From the NCBI GenBank assembly GCA_035317605.1, contig DATHGT010000344.1:6107-70106 (forward strand): 64,000 bases of DNA. The letters run 5' to 3'. This stretch comes from DATHGT01 sp035317605. GTDB lineage: Bacteria > Methylomirabilota > Methylomirabilia > Rokubacteriales > CSP1-6. Under the pieces are notes generated by a model that was given only the letters and a program-made list of their open reading frames with translations, was not told the origin of the DNA and did no database searches. The position numbers were made by a program, and so were the translations under genes. Shown here in pieces: positions 42,693 through 50,399 of the stretch. The stretch's first letter is position 1; every line of letters starts with the position of its first letter.

Positions 42693-42721
42693 CAGGACGA
42701 CGGCGAACCCTCTCGTGACGG

Positions 42722-43255
42722 CTACGTTCCGGCCTTTCGCGTCGTGAGCAGGGAGAGCACCTCGGCCAGCGCGCGGTCGGCTTTATCGTGCAACTCGTCG
42801 GTCGGGTTGCCGGCGATCGGGTGGTCGATGACCACGAACGGGTAATCCGGAAGACCTTCGATGGTCGCGATCTCGCGGACGCTCACCGCGAAGCGATCGG
42901 TCATGACGGCGACGGCGGGGATGCCGAGGCGCTCGGCCGACAGGGCGTCGTGCAGACTGCACGACGAGCAGCTCCCTCAGTCGCCGATGCCGGAAACGAT
43001 CGCGTCGGCCTGGGCCAGCTCGTCGAGCATCGCGCGCGGCACCGGGCGCGAGCTGTCGGGCTTGCGCCGGCGCACGATCTCGCGCACGCCGCGCTCGCGC
43101 AGCAACGCCTCCAGGCGATCGTAGAACCACGCGGTCCCGATCTTGGCGTTGTCGAGCAAGCCGATGGTGGTGCCCTCGAGCGAGGTCAGCGCCGGCGCCA
43201 GCGCCAGCGGTTCGAGATCCGGGTCGAGCCTCGGGTCCAGCACGCGAATCGTCAT
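42722..43255 (-). CDS. UGSC-family selenoprotein (in-frame UGA = selenocysteine)
   Basis: A 177-residue protein if the TGA at 42979-42977 is read as selenocysteine (residue 93). The frame is open on both sides: IVSGIGD-U-GSCSSCSLHDALSAE, then RLGIPAVAVMTDRFA and onward to TTRKAGT. The U-G-S-C motif defines a family known in both Sec and Cys forms; the added CSSC is a possible thiol pair. A SECIS-like hairpin begins 10 nt after the UGA. The ATG at 43255 has AAGGAG upstream. The other two segments alone would be fragments (92 and 60 residues) with no independent sense. It follows a 345-residue partner gene. A thiol/selenol redox role is likely; exact reaction unknown. Confidence 0.88.
42946..42966 (-). 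promoter_or_regulatory. Bacterial SECIS-like element
   Basis: In the mRNA a perfect 9-bp stem (CGUCGUGCA with UGCACGACG) closes a GUC loop, starting 10 nt after the UGA. The apex UGCAGUCUGCA differs by one base from the UGCAGGUCUGCA apex of the E. coli fdhF SECIS, at a similar distance from the UGA. Confidence 0.8.
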
Positions 43256-43281
43256 GCGATGCTCCTTCTTTTCTTTGAGAT

Positions 43282-43302
43282 GGGGAGCCCCTGCGGCTCC
43301 CC
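43282..43302 (-). repeat. Hairpin in the leader of the selenoprotein gene
   Basis: GGGGAGCC (43282-43289) pairs with GGCTCCCC (43295-43302), about 27 nt before the selenoprotein start. Belongs to the recurring GC-rich palindrome class. Could slow, stabilise or partly terminate the operon transcript. Confidence 0.5.
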
Positions 43303-43323
43303 CCATACCCCCTCGACGCGTGA

Positions 43324-43344
43324 CGCTCGGGCTTCGCCCGAGCG
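43324..43344 (-). repeat. Second hairpin between the two selenoprotein-operon genes
   Basis: CGCTCGGGC (43324-43332) pairs perfectly with GCCCGAGCG (43336-43344) around a 3-nt loop. With the neighbouring hairpin it fills most of the 139-bp gap. Possible attenuator or processing site. Confidence 0.5.
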
Positions 43345-43394
43345 CGCCTCGATTCTACCGGTTCGCTCGGCGCGGTTCGATTTCACCTTCGTCT

Positions 43395-44432
43395 CTACCG
43401 TTCAATCGGCACGGTGACCGCGAGGGATTTCTCGGCGTACCACGGCGGGATGACGGCGCCGAATCCTCCGGCGGGTCCGCCGGCGCCGACGATCAGCAGG
43501 TCGTCCGGCGAGCGCAGCGCGGTGTGGACGTTGTCGCCCTTGTGGCCCACGACCACGCCCTTGCCGACGCCGCGCCAGTCCTCGCGCTTCACCCGCGCGC
43601 GCTCGTGGATGAACTCGCGGACGTCGCGCTTCGACCAGCCGGCGGCGTGCAGCACGTCGCGGTGCTGGCGGCCGACCACGATCACGTAGTTGCCGGCCCA
43701 GATCGAGTAGGTGAGCAGGTTTGCGCGCATGGTCGCGGCGTAGGTCTCGAGCAGCTCGCGCGGCTCGCGCGTCCACTCGTTCATGAGCTGGTGCGGTGCT
43801 CCCGCGGCCAGCACCGTGACCGCCGAGCGTCCGGCCGGCACGCCACGCTCGACGGCCAGCGGCAGCCACGCGTTGTCTTCCTCGTCCTCGGCCACGCAGT
43901 ACGTGAACTTGCCGGGATGACCGAGCGTGGAGCGATCGAGGCGGCCGGGCACGCCGCCGAGCACGTTGATGATCAGCAAGCGCGCGGTGCGGCCGATGGT
44001 GGCGTTGGCGCGGCTCGCGTTGCCCAGCGCGTTGTGGGTCGAGTTCATGCCGATCGCTCGCCGGACCGGACCGTTGACCACGATGAACTGAGCGCTGCCC
44101 CCGGTCGACGCGGTGGTGCCGTGCAGCCCGAACTCCGGCGCGCACATCGCGCGCACCACCGCGAGCACCACCGGCATGTACTCGGGCCGGCACCCGGCCA
44201 TGACGGACGCGATCGCCACCTTCTCGGCCGTAATGCGCCGACGGCGAACCGGCTCGACAGCGACGACCTCGTCGCCGGTGAGCGCGGCGGCATCGAGAAA
44301 CCCGCGCACGAGCTTCTCGGTCGGCGGCACGATCGGCAGGCCGTCGGTCCAGCCGTTGTCCTGGTACAGCTCGTTGGCCGCGAACGCGTCCTCGACCTCG
44401 TAAGCCTTGCTCTGCGTCTTCGCCTCGCTCAT
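43395..44432 (-). CDS. Conserved protein paired with the UGSC selenoprotein
   Basis: A 345-residue soluble protein. It starts MSEAKTQSKAYEVEDAFAAN, then NGWTDGLPIVPPTEKLVRGF, ITAEKVAIASVMAGCRPEYM, TTASTGGSAQFIVVNGPVRR, and LLIVGAGGPAGGFGAVIPPW near the end. No domain I can name. It lacks a signal peptide. The ATG at 44432 is preferred to the upstream frame because TATGAT lies 7 nt before it. First gene of the unit with the selenoprotein, which suggests the two are subunits of one enzyme, possibly a reductase or thiol-transfer system. That is inference from pairing only. Confidence 0.75.
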   Translation of the reverse strand: MSEAKTQSKAYEVEDAFAANELYQDNGWTDGLPIVPPTEKLVRGFLDAAALTGDEVVAVEPVRRRRITAEKVAIASVMAGCRPEYMPVVLAVVRAMCAPEFGLHGTTASTGGSAQFIVVNGPVRRAIGMNSTHNALGNASRANATIGRTARLLIINVLGGVPGRLDRSTLGHPGKFTYCVAEDEEDNAWLPLAVERGVPAGRSAVTVLAAGAPHQLMNEWTREPRELLETYAATMRANLLTYSIWAGNYVIVVGRQHRDVLHAAGWSKRDVREFIHERARVKREDWRGVGKGVVVGHKGDNVHTALRSPDDLLIVGAGGPAGGFGAVIPPWYAEKSLAVTVPIER

Positions 44433-44439
44433 GAGGCGA

Positions 44440-44445
44440 ATCATA
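44440..44445 (-). promoter_or_regulatory. -10-like box for a leaderless start
   Basis: TATGAT on the minus strand, 7 nt before the ATG at 44432, no Shine-Dalgarno. Leads the selenoprotein operon. Confidence 0.45.
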
Positions 44446-44495
44446 CGACGATGTCGGCCGCGGCGCGGCCGCCGTGCGCGTCGAGGAAACCGGGG

Positions 44496-44501
44496 CATAA
44501 T
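44496..44501 (+). promoter_or_regulatory. -10-like box for a leaderless start
   Basis: CATAAT ends 7 nt before the ATG at 44509, with no Shine-Dalgarno. It is divergent from the box at 44440. Confidence 0.45.
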
Positions 44502-44508
44502 ACGCGCC

Positions 44509-45300
44509 ATGAACCCTCGTGAAGAGACGATCACGGTCGGTGGTGTCGACGTGCACACGTGGATCGGCGGGCAGGGCGATCCGCTGCTGGTGCTGCACGG
44601 CGCCGGCGGCAACCGCGGCTTCACGCGCTGGATGCGCGCGGTGGCCGAGCGCTACACGGTGTGGGCGCCGACGCATCCGGGCTTCGGCCGCTCGGGCGAC
44701 GCGGAGTGGATGGACGGCATCGACGACCTCGCGCGCTTCCACCTCTGGTTCATGGACGCGGCCGGACTGCGCCGGCCGCACGTGCTCGGCCACTCCATCG
44801 GCGGCTGGACGGCGGCCGAGATGGCCGCGATGAGCCCGGGCTCGCTCGATCGACTCGTGCTGGTGGCGCCGGTGGGGCTCAAGCCGGAGACCGGCGAGAT
44901 CCTCGACGTGTTCTTCTACTCGCCGCAGCAGCTCCGCGACATGACCGTCCACGATCCGAAGACGATCCCGGAATGGGACGAGCTCTACGGCAAGCCGCCG
45001 ACGCCGGCGGAGCTGGAGATCGCCGAGCGTAACCGCGAGATGACCGCGCGGCTCACCTGGAAGCCCTACATGCACAACCCGCGGCTGCCGCGCTTCCTGC
45101 CGCGCGTGACCAACCCGTCGCTGATCATCTGGGGACGCGAGGACCATATCGTGCCCGTCGCCTGCGCCGAGCAGTACCGGCGCCTGCTGCCCAACGCGAC
45201 GCTCCACGTGTTCGACAAGTGCGGCCACCTGCCGCCCATCGAGCAGCCGGACGCCTTCGCGCGCCTCGTGGCCGACTTCCTCGGAGGAGCTGGGCGATGA
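44509..45300 (+). CDS. Alpha/beta hydrolase
   Basis: A 263-residue hydrolase. LLVLHGAGGNRGFTRWM is the oxyanion region, VWAPTHPGFGRSGD follows, the nucleophile Ser is in VLGHSIGGWTAAEM, the acid Asp in IIWGREDHIVPV and the His in FDKCGHLPPIEQPD. The triad is complete. The ATG at 44509 matches the family start. Its stop overlaps the start of the LLM gene by 4 nt (ATGA), so both are translated together; C-C or ester bond hydrolysis after flavin-dependent oxygenation would be a natural pairing. Confidence 0.9.
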   Translation: MNPREETITVGGVDVHTWIGGQGDPLLVLHGAGGNRGFTRWMRAVAERYTVWAPTHPGFGRSGDAEWMDGIDDLARFHLWFMDAAGLRRPHVLGHSIGGWTAAEMAAMSPGSLDRLVLVAPVGLKPETGEILDVFFYSPQQLRDMTVHDPKTIPEWDELYGKPPTPAELEIAERNREMTARLTWKPYMHNPRLPRFLPRVTNPSLIIWGREDHIVPVACAEQYRRLLPNATLHVFDKCGHLPPIEQPDAFARLVADFLGGAGR

Positions 45301-46427
45301 AGCTCTATTACTTCAGCGAGATGCCACATCACGAATATCCCGACGAAGAGGGCGACAAGTACCCGTCGCTACGCCTGGCCTTCCCGAACAAGTTCTTCGA
45401 CCCGGGCAAGGCCGCGGAGAACTACCAGCGCTACTTCGCCGAGTACGAGCTGGCCGATCAGGTCGGCTTCGACGGGCTCATGATCAACGAGCACCACTCG
45501 ACCCCGTCGTGCGTGGACGTGGGCGTCAACATGACCGCCGCCGTGCTCGGCCGGACGACCAAGCGCGCGAAGATCCTGATCCTCGGCAACATCCTGCCCA
45601 TCGAGGACAACCCCGTCCGCATGGCCGAGCAGCTCGCCATGGCCGACCTGATCTCGAACGGCCGCGTGCTCTCCGGCTTCGTGCGCGGCGTCGGCGTGGA
45701 ACAATGGTGGGCCAACTCCAACCCCGTCCACAATCGCGAGCGCTTCGAGGAGTGCCACGATCTCATCTTGAAGTGCTGGACCGAGCCCGGCCCGTTCCGC
45801 TGGGAGGGCCGGCACTATCACTTCCGCCACGTCAACCCGTGGTGCCTTCCGCTGCAGAAGCCGCACCCGCCGATCTGGATTCCCGGCACCGCGAGCCCGG
45901 AGACCGCGATCTGGGCCGGCCAGCGCGGCTACACCTACGTGCCGTTCTTGGTTCCCTTCGAGATCGCCCGCGAGCTGTTCGAGTTCTACCGCCAGGGCGC
46001 CGCGGAGGCCGGCCGCACGGCGACGCCGGACAACTTCGGCTTCCTGATCTGCGCGGTCACCGCCGATACCAAGGCCAAGGCGGTGGAGGCCGGCCGCCAC
46101 TTCGTCTGGCGCATGGGCCCGACGCTGCGCGGCCCCATCGACTGGTTCCAGCCCGTCGGCATGCGCTCCCGCGCCGGCAAGCAGTTCGCGCTCAAGGCGC
46201 GCCCGCGGTCACTGTCGACGATGAGCTACGAGGAGCTGTTGGCCTCGAACCTGATCATCGCCGGCACCGCCGACGAGGTCGCCGACAAGTTCGCCCTCGT
46301 CCACCGAGAGCTCGGCGTCGGCCACCTGCTGCTGGAAGCCCAGGAGTCCCGCATGGACCACGAGACCACCGCGCGCTCGATCGAGCTGATGGGCGCCAAG
46401 GTCATCCCGCTGACGTCGAAGCTGTAG
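45297..46427 (+). CDS. LLM-class flavin-dependent monooxygenase
   Basis: A 376-residue bacterial-luciferase-like TIM barrel. Seen: MKLYYFSEMPHHEYPDEEGD, FDGLMINEHHSTPSCVDVGV, ILILGNILPIEDNPVRMAEQ, GRVLSGFVRGVGVEQW and LQKPHPPIWIPGTASPETAI. The NEHH segment is typical of alkanal/alkanesulfonate-type flavin monooxygenases using FMNH2. Start coupled to the hydrolase stop. No separate flavin reductase gene is adjacent. It likely oxygenates a carbonyl or heteroaromatic compound whose product the hydrolase cleaves (inference). Confidence 0.9.
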   Translation: MKLYYFSEMPHHEYPDEEGDKYPSLRLAFPNKFFDPGKAAENYQRYFAEYELADQVGFDGLMINEHHSTPSCVDVGVNMTAAVLGRTTKRAKILILGNILPIEDNPVRMAEQLAMADLISNGRVLSGFVRGVGVEQWWANSNPVHNRERFEECHDLILKCWTEPGPFRWEGRHYHFRHVNPWCLPLQKPHPPIWIPGTASPETAIWAGQRGYTYVPFLVPFEIARELFEFYRQGAAEAGRTATPDNFGFLICAVTADTKAKAVEAGRHFVWRMGPTLRGPIDWFQPVGMRSRAGKQFALKARPRSLSTMSYEELLASNLIIAGTADEVADKFALVHRELGVGHLLLEAQESRMDHETTARSIELMGAKVIPLTSKL

Positions 46428-46442
46428 GCCGAACGGCGCGTC

Positions 46443-46673
46443 TTAGGCGCCGCGCATCTCCGCCTCGCTCAGGATGCGGAAGCCGACTTTCACCGTCACC
46501 TGGAACTGGTCGACCTGGCCGTTCTTCACGCTGCCGCGGACCGAGGTCATCTCGAACCAGTCCAGGCCCTTGAGGCTCTCGGCCGCGCGGGCGATCGCGT
46601 TGCGGATGGCCTGCTGGATCGACTCTTCGGATACGCCGACCAGCTCGATGACCTTGTAGGTCTTGTCCGGCAT
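46443..46673 (-). CDS. Dodecin flavoprotein
   Basis: A 76-residue dodecin: MPDKTYKVIELVGVSEESIQ, then NAIARAAESLKGLDWFEMTS and QVDQFQVTVKVGFRI. The Trp that stacks on flavin is in LDWFE. Dodecins form hollow dodecamers that store FMN, FAD or riboflavin, fitting the flavin-dependent enzyme beside it. GGAGG precedes the ATG, and TATAGT on the minus strand (46713-46708) is a plausible -10 box. Size and motifs are standard. Confidence 0.93.
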   Translation of the reverse strand: MPDKTYKVIELVGVSEESIQQAIRNAIARAAESLKGLDWFEMTSVRGSVKNGQVDQFQVTVKVGFRILSEAEMRGA

Positions 46674-46744
46674 GAGGGAGTCCTCCGTTTTCGTTGAGTG
46701 ACTCCGACTATAACGCGGCCGGCAAAGCGTCGCTCGGTCTGAGG

Positions 46745-46750
46745 TAGACT
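46745..46750 (+). promoter_or_regulatory. -10-like box for a leaderless start
   Basis: TAGACT ends 7 nt before the ATG of the ABC exporter at 46758, with no Shine-Dalgarno. Confidence 0.4.
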
Positions 46751-46757
46751 GCCTGCC

Positions 46758-49700
46758 ATGTACATCGACTGGCGGCTGTGGGAGTTCACGCGCGGGGTCC
46801 GGCTGCGCATCGCCACGACGGTCGCACTCGGCCTCTGCCAGGTCGCGGTCGGGATCGCGCGGCTGGCCTTGCTCGGTTGGGTGCTGGGGCGCGTGTTCGC
46901 GGGCGCCGGGTTTCAGGAGCTCGTGCTGCCCGTCGCGCTGACCGCCGCCGCGGTGCTCGTGCGAGCCGGGCTCGAGTACACGCGGGCGACCTACGCGCAT
47001 CGCACGGCGGCGATCGTCCAGACGCGGCTCAGACAGAGGCTCTACGAGCACATCGTCGCCCTCGGCCCGGCGCACTTCGCGGGCGCGCGGACGGGCGAGG
47101 TACTGCTCTCCATGGGCGAGGGCGTGCAGCAGCTCGAGACGTACTTCGGCCAGTACCTGCCTCAGCTCATCGTGGCCGGACTCTCGCCGCTGTTGATCTT
47201 CGGGTTCGTGGCGTTCCTCGATCTTCCGGTGGCGCTGGTGCTGCTTGGCGCCGCGCTGGTGACTCTCGTCGCGCCGGCCTTGTGGCACAGCCGCGATAAG
47301 TCGGCCAGCCGCGCGCGCCAGACCGCGTACGGAAACTTCGCGTCGGACTTCCTCGACTCGATCCAGGGGCTCGGCACCCTGAAATCGTTCGGTCAGAGCG
47401 GGGCGCGGCTGGCGCTCCTCGAAAAGCGCGGATGGGAGCTGTTCAGCAGCACCATGTGGGTGCTCGCGCAGAACACGATGGCGCGGGGGATCACCGACGC
47501 CGGGATCGCCATCGGCGCCTCGGCCGCGCTCGGCGTGGGGGCCTGGCGCGTGGCCTCGGGCGAGATGTCGCTGACCGTGCTGCTCGTGATCCTCATGCTC
47601 GGCGTCGAGGTCTTCCGCCCGCTGCGCGAGCTGCGCATCCTCCTCCATCAGGGGATGCTCGGGCTCTCGGCGGCCCAGGGGATCTACTCCGTCCTCGACG
47701 CGCGACCCGCCGTCAGTGACGAGGCGCCGCCGGCCGGGGCGGCGTCCCTCGTCCCCACCGTGGAGTTCGAGAACGTGAACTTCGCCTATCCCGGCGGGCG
47801 CGGCGCGGCGCACGACGGGCTCAGCTTCTCCGTCGCCCGTGGGGAGCGCGTGGGCATCGTGGGGCCGAGCGGCTCCGGCAAATCCACGATCGCGCGGCTG
47901 CTCCTGCGGCTGCACGATCCGCAGGGCGGGCGCGTGCTCGTGGGCGGCCGCGACGTGCGGGCGCTCTCGCTCGCCGACCTGCGACGGGCCATCGCGGTGG
48001 TGAGTCAGGACACGTATCTCTTCCACGGCACCGTCGAGGACAACCTGAGAATGGGCAAGCCCGACGCGACCGCGGTCGAGCTGGACGCGGCGGCGCGGGC
48101 GGCCAACGCCTACGAGTTCATCGCGCGGTTGCCCGAGGGCTACCGCACGGTGGTGGGCGAGCGCGGGGTGCGGCTCTCGGGCGGACAACGCCAGCGCATC
48201 GCGATCGCCCGGGCGCTGCTGCGCGACGCGCCGATCCTGGTGCTCGACGAGGCGCTCTCCTCGGTGGACGCGGAGAGCGAGGCCGTCATCCAGGAGGCCC
48301 TCGATCGCCTGATGCGCGGGCGCACCACGCTGATCTTCGCCCATCGGCTGTCGAGCGTGATCGGCGCCGACCGCATCCTCGCCCTCGACGGCGGGCGGGT
48401 GGCCGAGAGCGGCAGCCACGCCGAGCTGATGGCGCGCGGCGGCGTCTATCACCGGCTGATGTCGCTCCAGTCACGCGACGGCGACGGCGCGGGAGACGTC
48501 GTGTTCGACGTGCTGGAGCGGCCGGCGACCAATGGCCATCCAACCAACGGGCAACCGAGGGAGCGAACGGAGCCGGCGGAGGCGATGCTCACCGCCTCGA
48601 ATATCGGCTGGCCGCAGGTCATCCGCACGCTGCTCGGCATGGTCGGACCGTATCGCGGCCAGCTCGCGCTCACGTTCGCGCTCGGCGTCGTGCGCGTGGT
48701 GGCGCTGATCGGGGTCGGCGTGCTGAGCGCGCTGATCGTTCAGGCTTTGAAGCGCGGCTCGCCGTGGGGCGGCTTGCTGATCGCGCTCGCGATCGTCGCG
48801 CCGATGGCCGGATTGCTCCACTGGCTCGAATCGTGGCTGGCCCACGACATGGCCTTCCGCCTGCTCACCCACATGCGGCTCGACCTCTTCCGCAAGCTCG
48901 ACGCGCTCGCGCCGGCATATCTGGTACGGCGCCGCTCCGGCGATCTGGTCGCCGCCGCCACCAACGACGTCGAGCTGATCGAGTACTTCTTCGCCCACAC
49001 GATCACCCCGGGCTTCGTGGCGATCCTGATCCCCGCGGGTGTGGTGGTGACGCTCGCGGTCTTCGGCTGGCCGCTGGCCCTGGCGGTGCTGCCTTTCCTC
49101 GCCTACGCGGCGCTCAGCCCTCTCCTCGGCCGCGCGCAGATCGACGAGCTGGGCGCGCGCTCGCGCGACGCGGCGGCCGAGCTGAACGCCCACGCGGTGG
49201 ATTCGGTGCAGGGCCTCAGCGAGATCGTGGCCTTCCAGCAGGAGCGGGAGCGCGGCGTGGCGTTCGCCGAGCGCGCGCGCGCGTGGGTCTCGGCACGCAC
49301 GGCGATGCTCGACGATCTCACGCGCCAGGGCGTCTTCCAGGAAGCGGCGACCGGCCTCGGTGCTCTCGCGGTGGCGACGACGGGTGGGTTGCTGGTGGCG
49401 AATGGACGGCTCGACAGCGGCGTCCTTCCGCTGCTCACGCTGATCGCGATCTCCGCGTTCGTGCCGGTGTGGGAGATCGCCCAGGTCGCGCGGCAGCTCG
49501 CCGACACGCTCGGCGCCGCGCGCCGCCTGCACGCCGTGCACTCCGAGCCGGTGCCGGTCGTCGACGGCCGTGGCGTCGGACGCACGCGTTCCGTCGCTCC
49601 GGCCATGGAAATGCGCGACGTGCGCTTCGTCTATCCCGGCCGCGTCGATCCGGCGCTCGACGGGGTCTCGTTCGAGGTGCCGGCGGGCCACACGGTTGCG

Positions 49701-50336
49701 CTCGTCGGCCTCTCCGGCGCCGGCAAGACCACGGTGGCCGCGCTGTTCCTGCGCTTCTGGGATCCGGCGTCGGGGATCGTGCGGCTCGACGGCCACGACG
49801 TGCGGGACTACAAGCTCGACGAGCTGCGCTCGCGGATCGCGCTGGTGGCCCAGGACACCTATCTGTTCAACGACACCCTGCGAAACAACGTCGTGCTCGC
49901 CAAGCCGACGGCAACGCCGGCCGAGGTGGCCACCGCCGTGGCCAAGGCCTCGCTCGACGAATTCGTGGCCTCGCTGCCCGACGGGCTCAACACGCTGGTG
50001 GGCGAGCGCGGCGCCCAGCTCTCCGGCGGCCAGCGCCAGCGCGTGGCGATCGCCCGCGCGTTCCTCAAGGACGCACCCATCCTCATCCTTGACGAGGCGA
50101 CGTCACACCTCGACGCGGTCAACGAGGCCGCGGTGCGCGCGTCGCTCGCCATGCTCGCCCGCGAGCGCACCACGCTGGTCATCGCCCATCGCCTGGCCAC
50201 CGTCCGCGACGCCGATCGCATCGTGGTCCTCGACGCCGGCCGCATCGTGGAGATCGGCGAGCACGATTCTTTGCTCGCCCGCGGCGGTCTCTACGCCCGC
50301 CTGGTCGGCCGCCAGCTCGCCGGCGTCGCCCGCTGA
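46758..50336 (+). CDS. Fused ABC exporter with two membrane and two ATPase domains
   Basis: A 1192-residue full transporter in one chain: membrane domain 1 (about 1-310), ATPase 1 (about 335-590), linker, membrane domain 2 (about 620-920), ATPase 2 (about 945-1192). Walker A: GPSGSGKST near residue 369 and GLSGAGKTT near 983. Both ATPases have LSGGQRQR signatures, ILVLDEA/ILILDEA Walker B and a switch His in FAHRLS/IAHRLA, so both sites look active. The opening (DWRLWEFTRGVRLRIATTVA) resembles CydD-like thiol exporters, but the substrate cannot be assigned. A fused dimer is unusual in bacteria, where halves are mostly separate. Confidence 0.9.
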   Translation: MYIDWRLWEFTRGVRLRIATTVALGLCQVAVGIARLALLGWVLGRVFAGAGFQELVLPVALTAAAVLVRAGLEYTRATYAHRTAAIVQTRLRQRLYEHIVALGPAHFAGARTGEVLLSMGEGVQQLETYFGQYLPQLIVAGLSPLLIFGFVAFLDLPVALVLLGAALVTLVAPALWHSRDKSASRARQTAYGNFASDFLDSIQGLGTLKSFGQSGARLALLEKRGWELFSSTMWVLAQNTMARGITDAGIAIGASAALGVGAWRVASGEMSLTVLLVILMLGVEVFRPLRELRILLHQGMLGLSAAQGIYSVLDARPAVSDEAPPAGAASLVPTVEFENVNFAYPGGRGAAHDGLSFSVARGERVGIVGPSGSGKSTIARLLLRLHDPQGGRVLVGGRDVRALSLADLRRAIAVVSQDTYLFHGTVEDNLRMGKPDATAVELDAAARAANAYEFIARLPEGYRTVVGERGVRLSGGQRQRIAIARALLRDAPILVLDEALSSVDAESEAVIQEALDRLMRGRTTLIFAHRLSSVIGADRILALDGGRVAESGSHAELMARGGVYHRLMSLQSRDGDGAGDVVFDVLERPATNGHPTNGQPRERTEPAEAMLTASNIGWPQVIRTLLGMVGPYRGQLALTFALGVVRVVALIGVGVLSALIVQALKRGSPWGGLLIALAIVAPMAGLLHWLESWLAHDMAFRLLTHMRLDLFRKLDALAPAYLVRRRSGDLVAAATNDVELIEYFFAHTITPGFVAILIPAGVVVTLAVFGWPLALAVLPFLAYAALSPLLGRAQIDELGARSRDAAAELNAHAVDSVQGLSEIVAFQQERERGVAFAERARAWVSARTAMLDDLTRQGVFQEAATGLGALAVATTGGLLVANGRLDSGVLPLLTLIAISAFVPVWEIAQVARQLADTLGAARRLHAVHSEPVPVVDGRGVGRTRSVAPAMEMRDVRFVYPGRVDPALDGVSFEVPAGHTVALVGLSGAGKTTVAALFLRFWDPASGIVRLDGHDVRDYKLDELRSRIALVAQDTYLFNDTLRNNVVLAKPTATPAEVATAVAKASLDEFVASLPDGLNTLVGERGAQLSGGQRQRVAIARAFLKDAPILILDEATSHLDAVNEAAVRASLAMLARERTTLVIAHRLATVRDADRIVVLDAGRIVEIGEHDSLLARGGLYARLVGRQLAGVAR

Positions 50337-50352
50337 CGTGTACGCCGAGTGC

Positions 50353-50379
50353 GCGCGCCCCGGGGGATCCGGGGCGCGC
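50353..50379. terminator. Bidirectional hairpin terminator
   Basis: A perfect 11-bp stem (GCGCGCCCCGG with its complement, 50353-50363 and 50369-50379) and a 5-nt loop, between the ABC exporter and the convergent gene ending at 50400. Confidence 0.65.
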
Positions 50380-50399
50380 CGAGCGGGCCCCTCATGTCA

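Noticed and set aside
42722..43255. Reading the selenoprotein locus as a frameshift or nonsense pseudogene
   Set aside because: There is no frame change, the single UGA sits in the U-G-S-C family motif, and a SECIS-like stem follows at the right distance.
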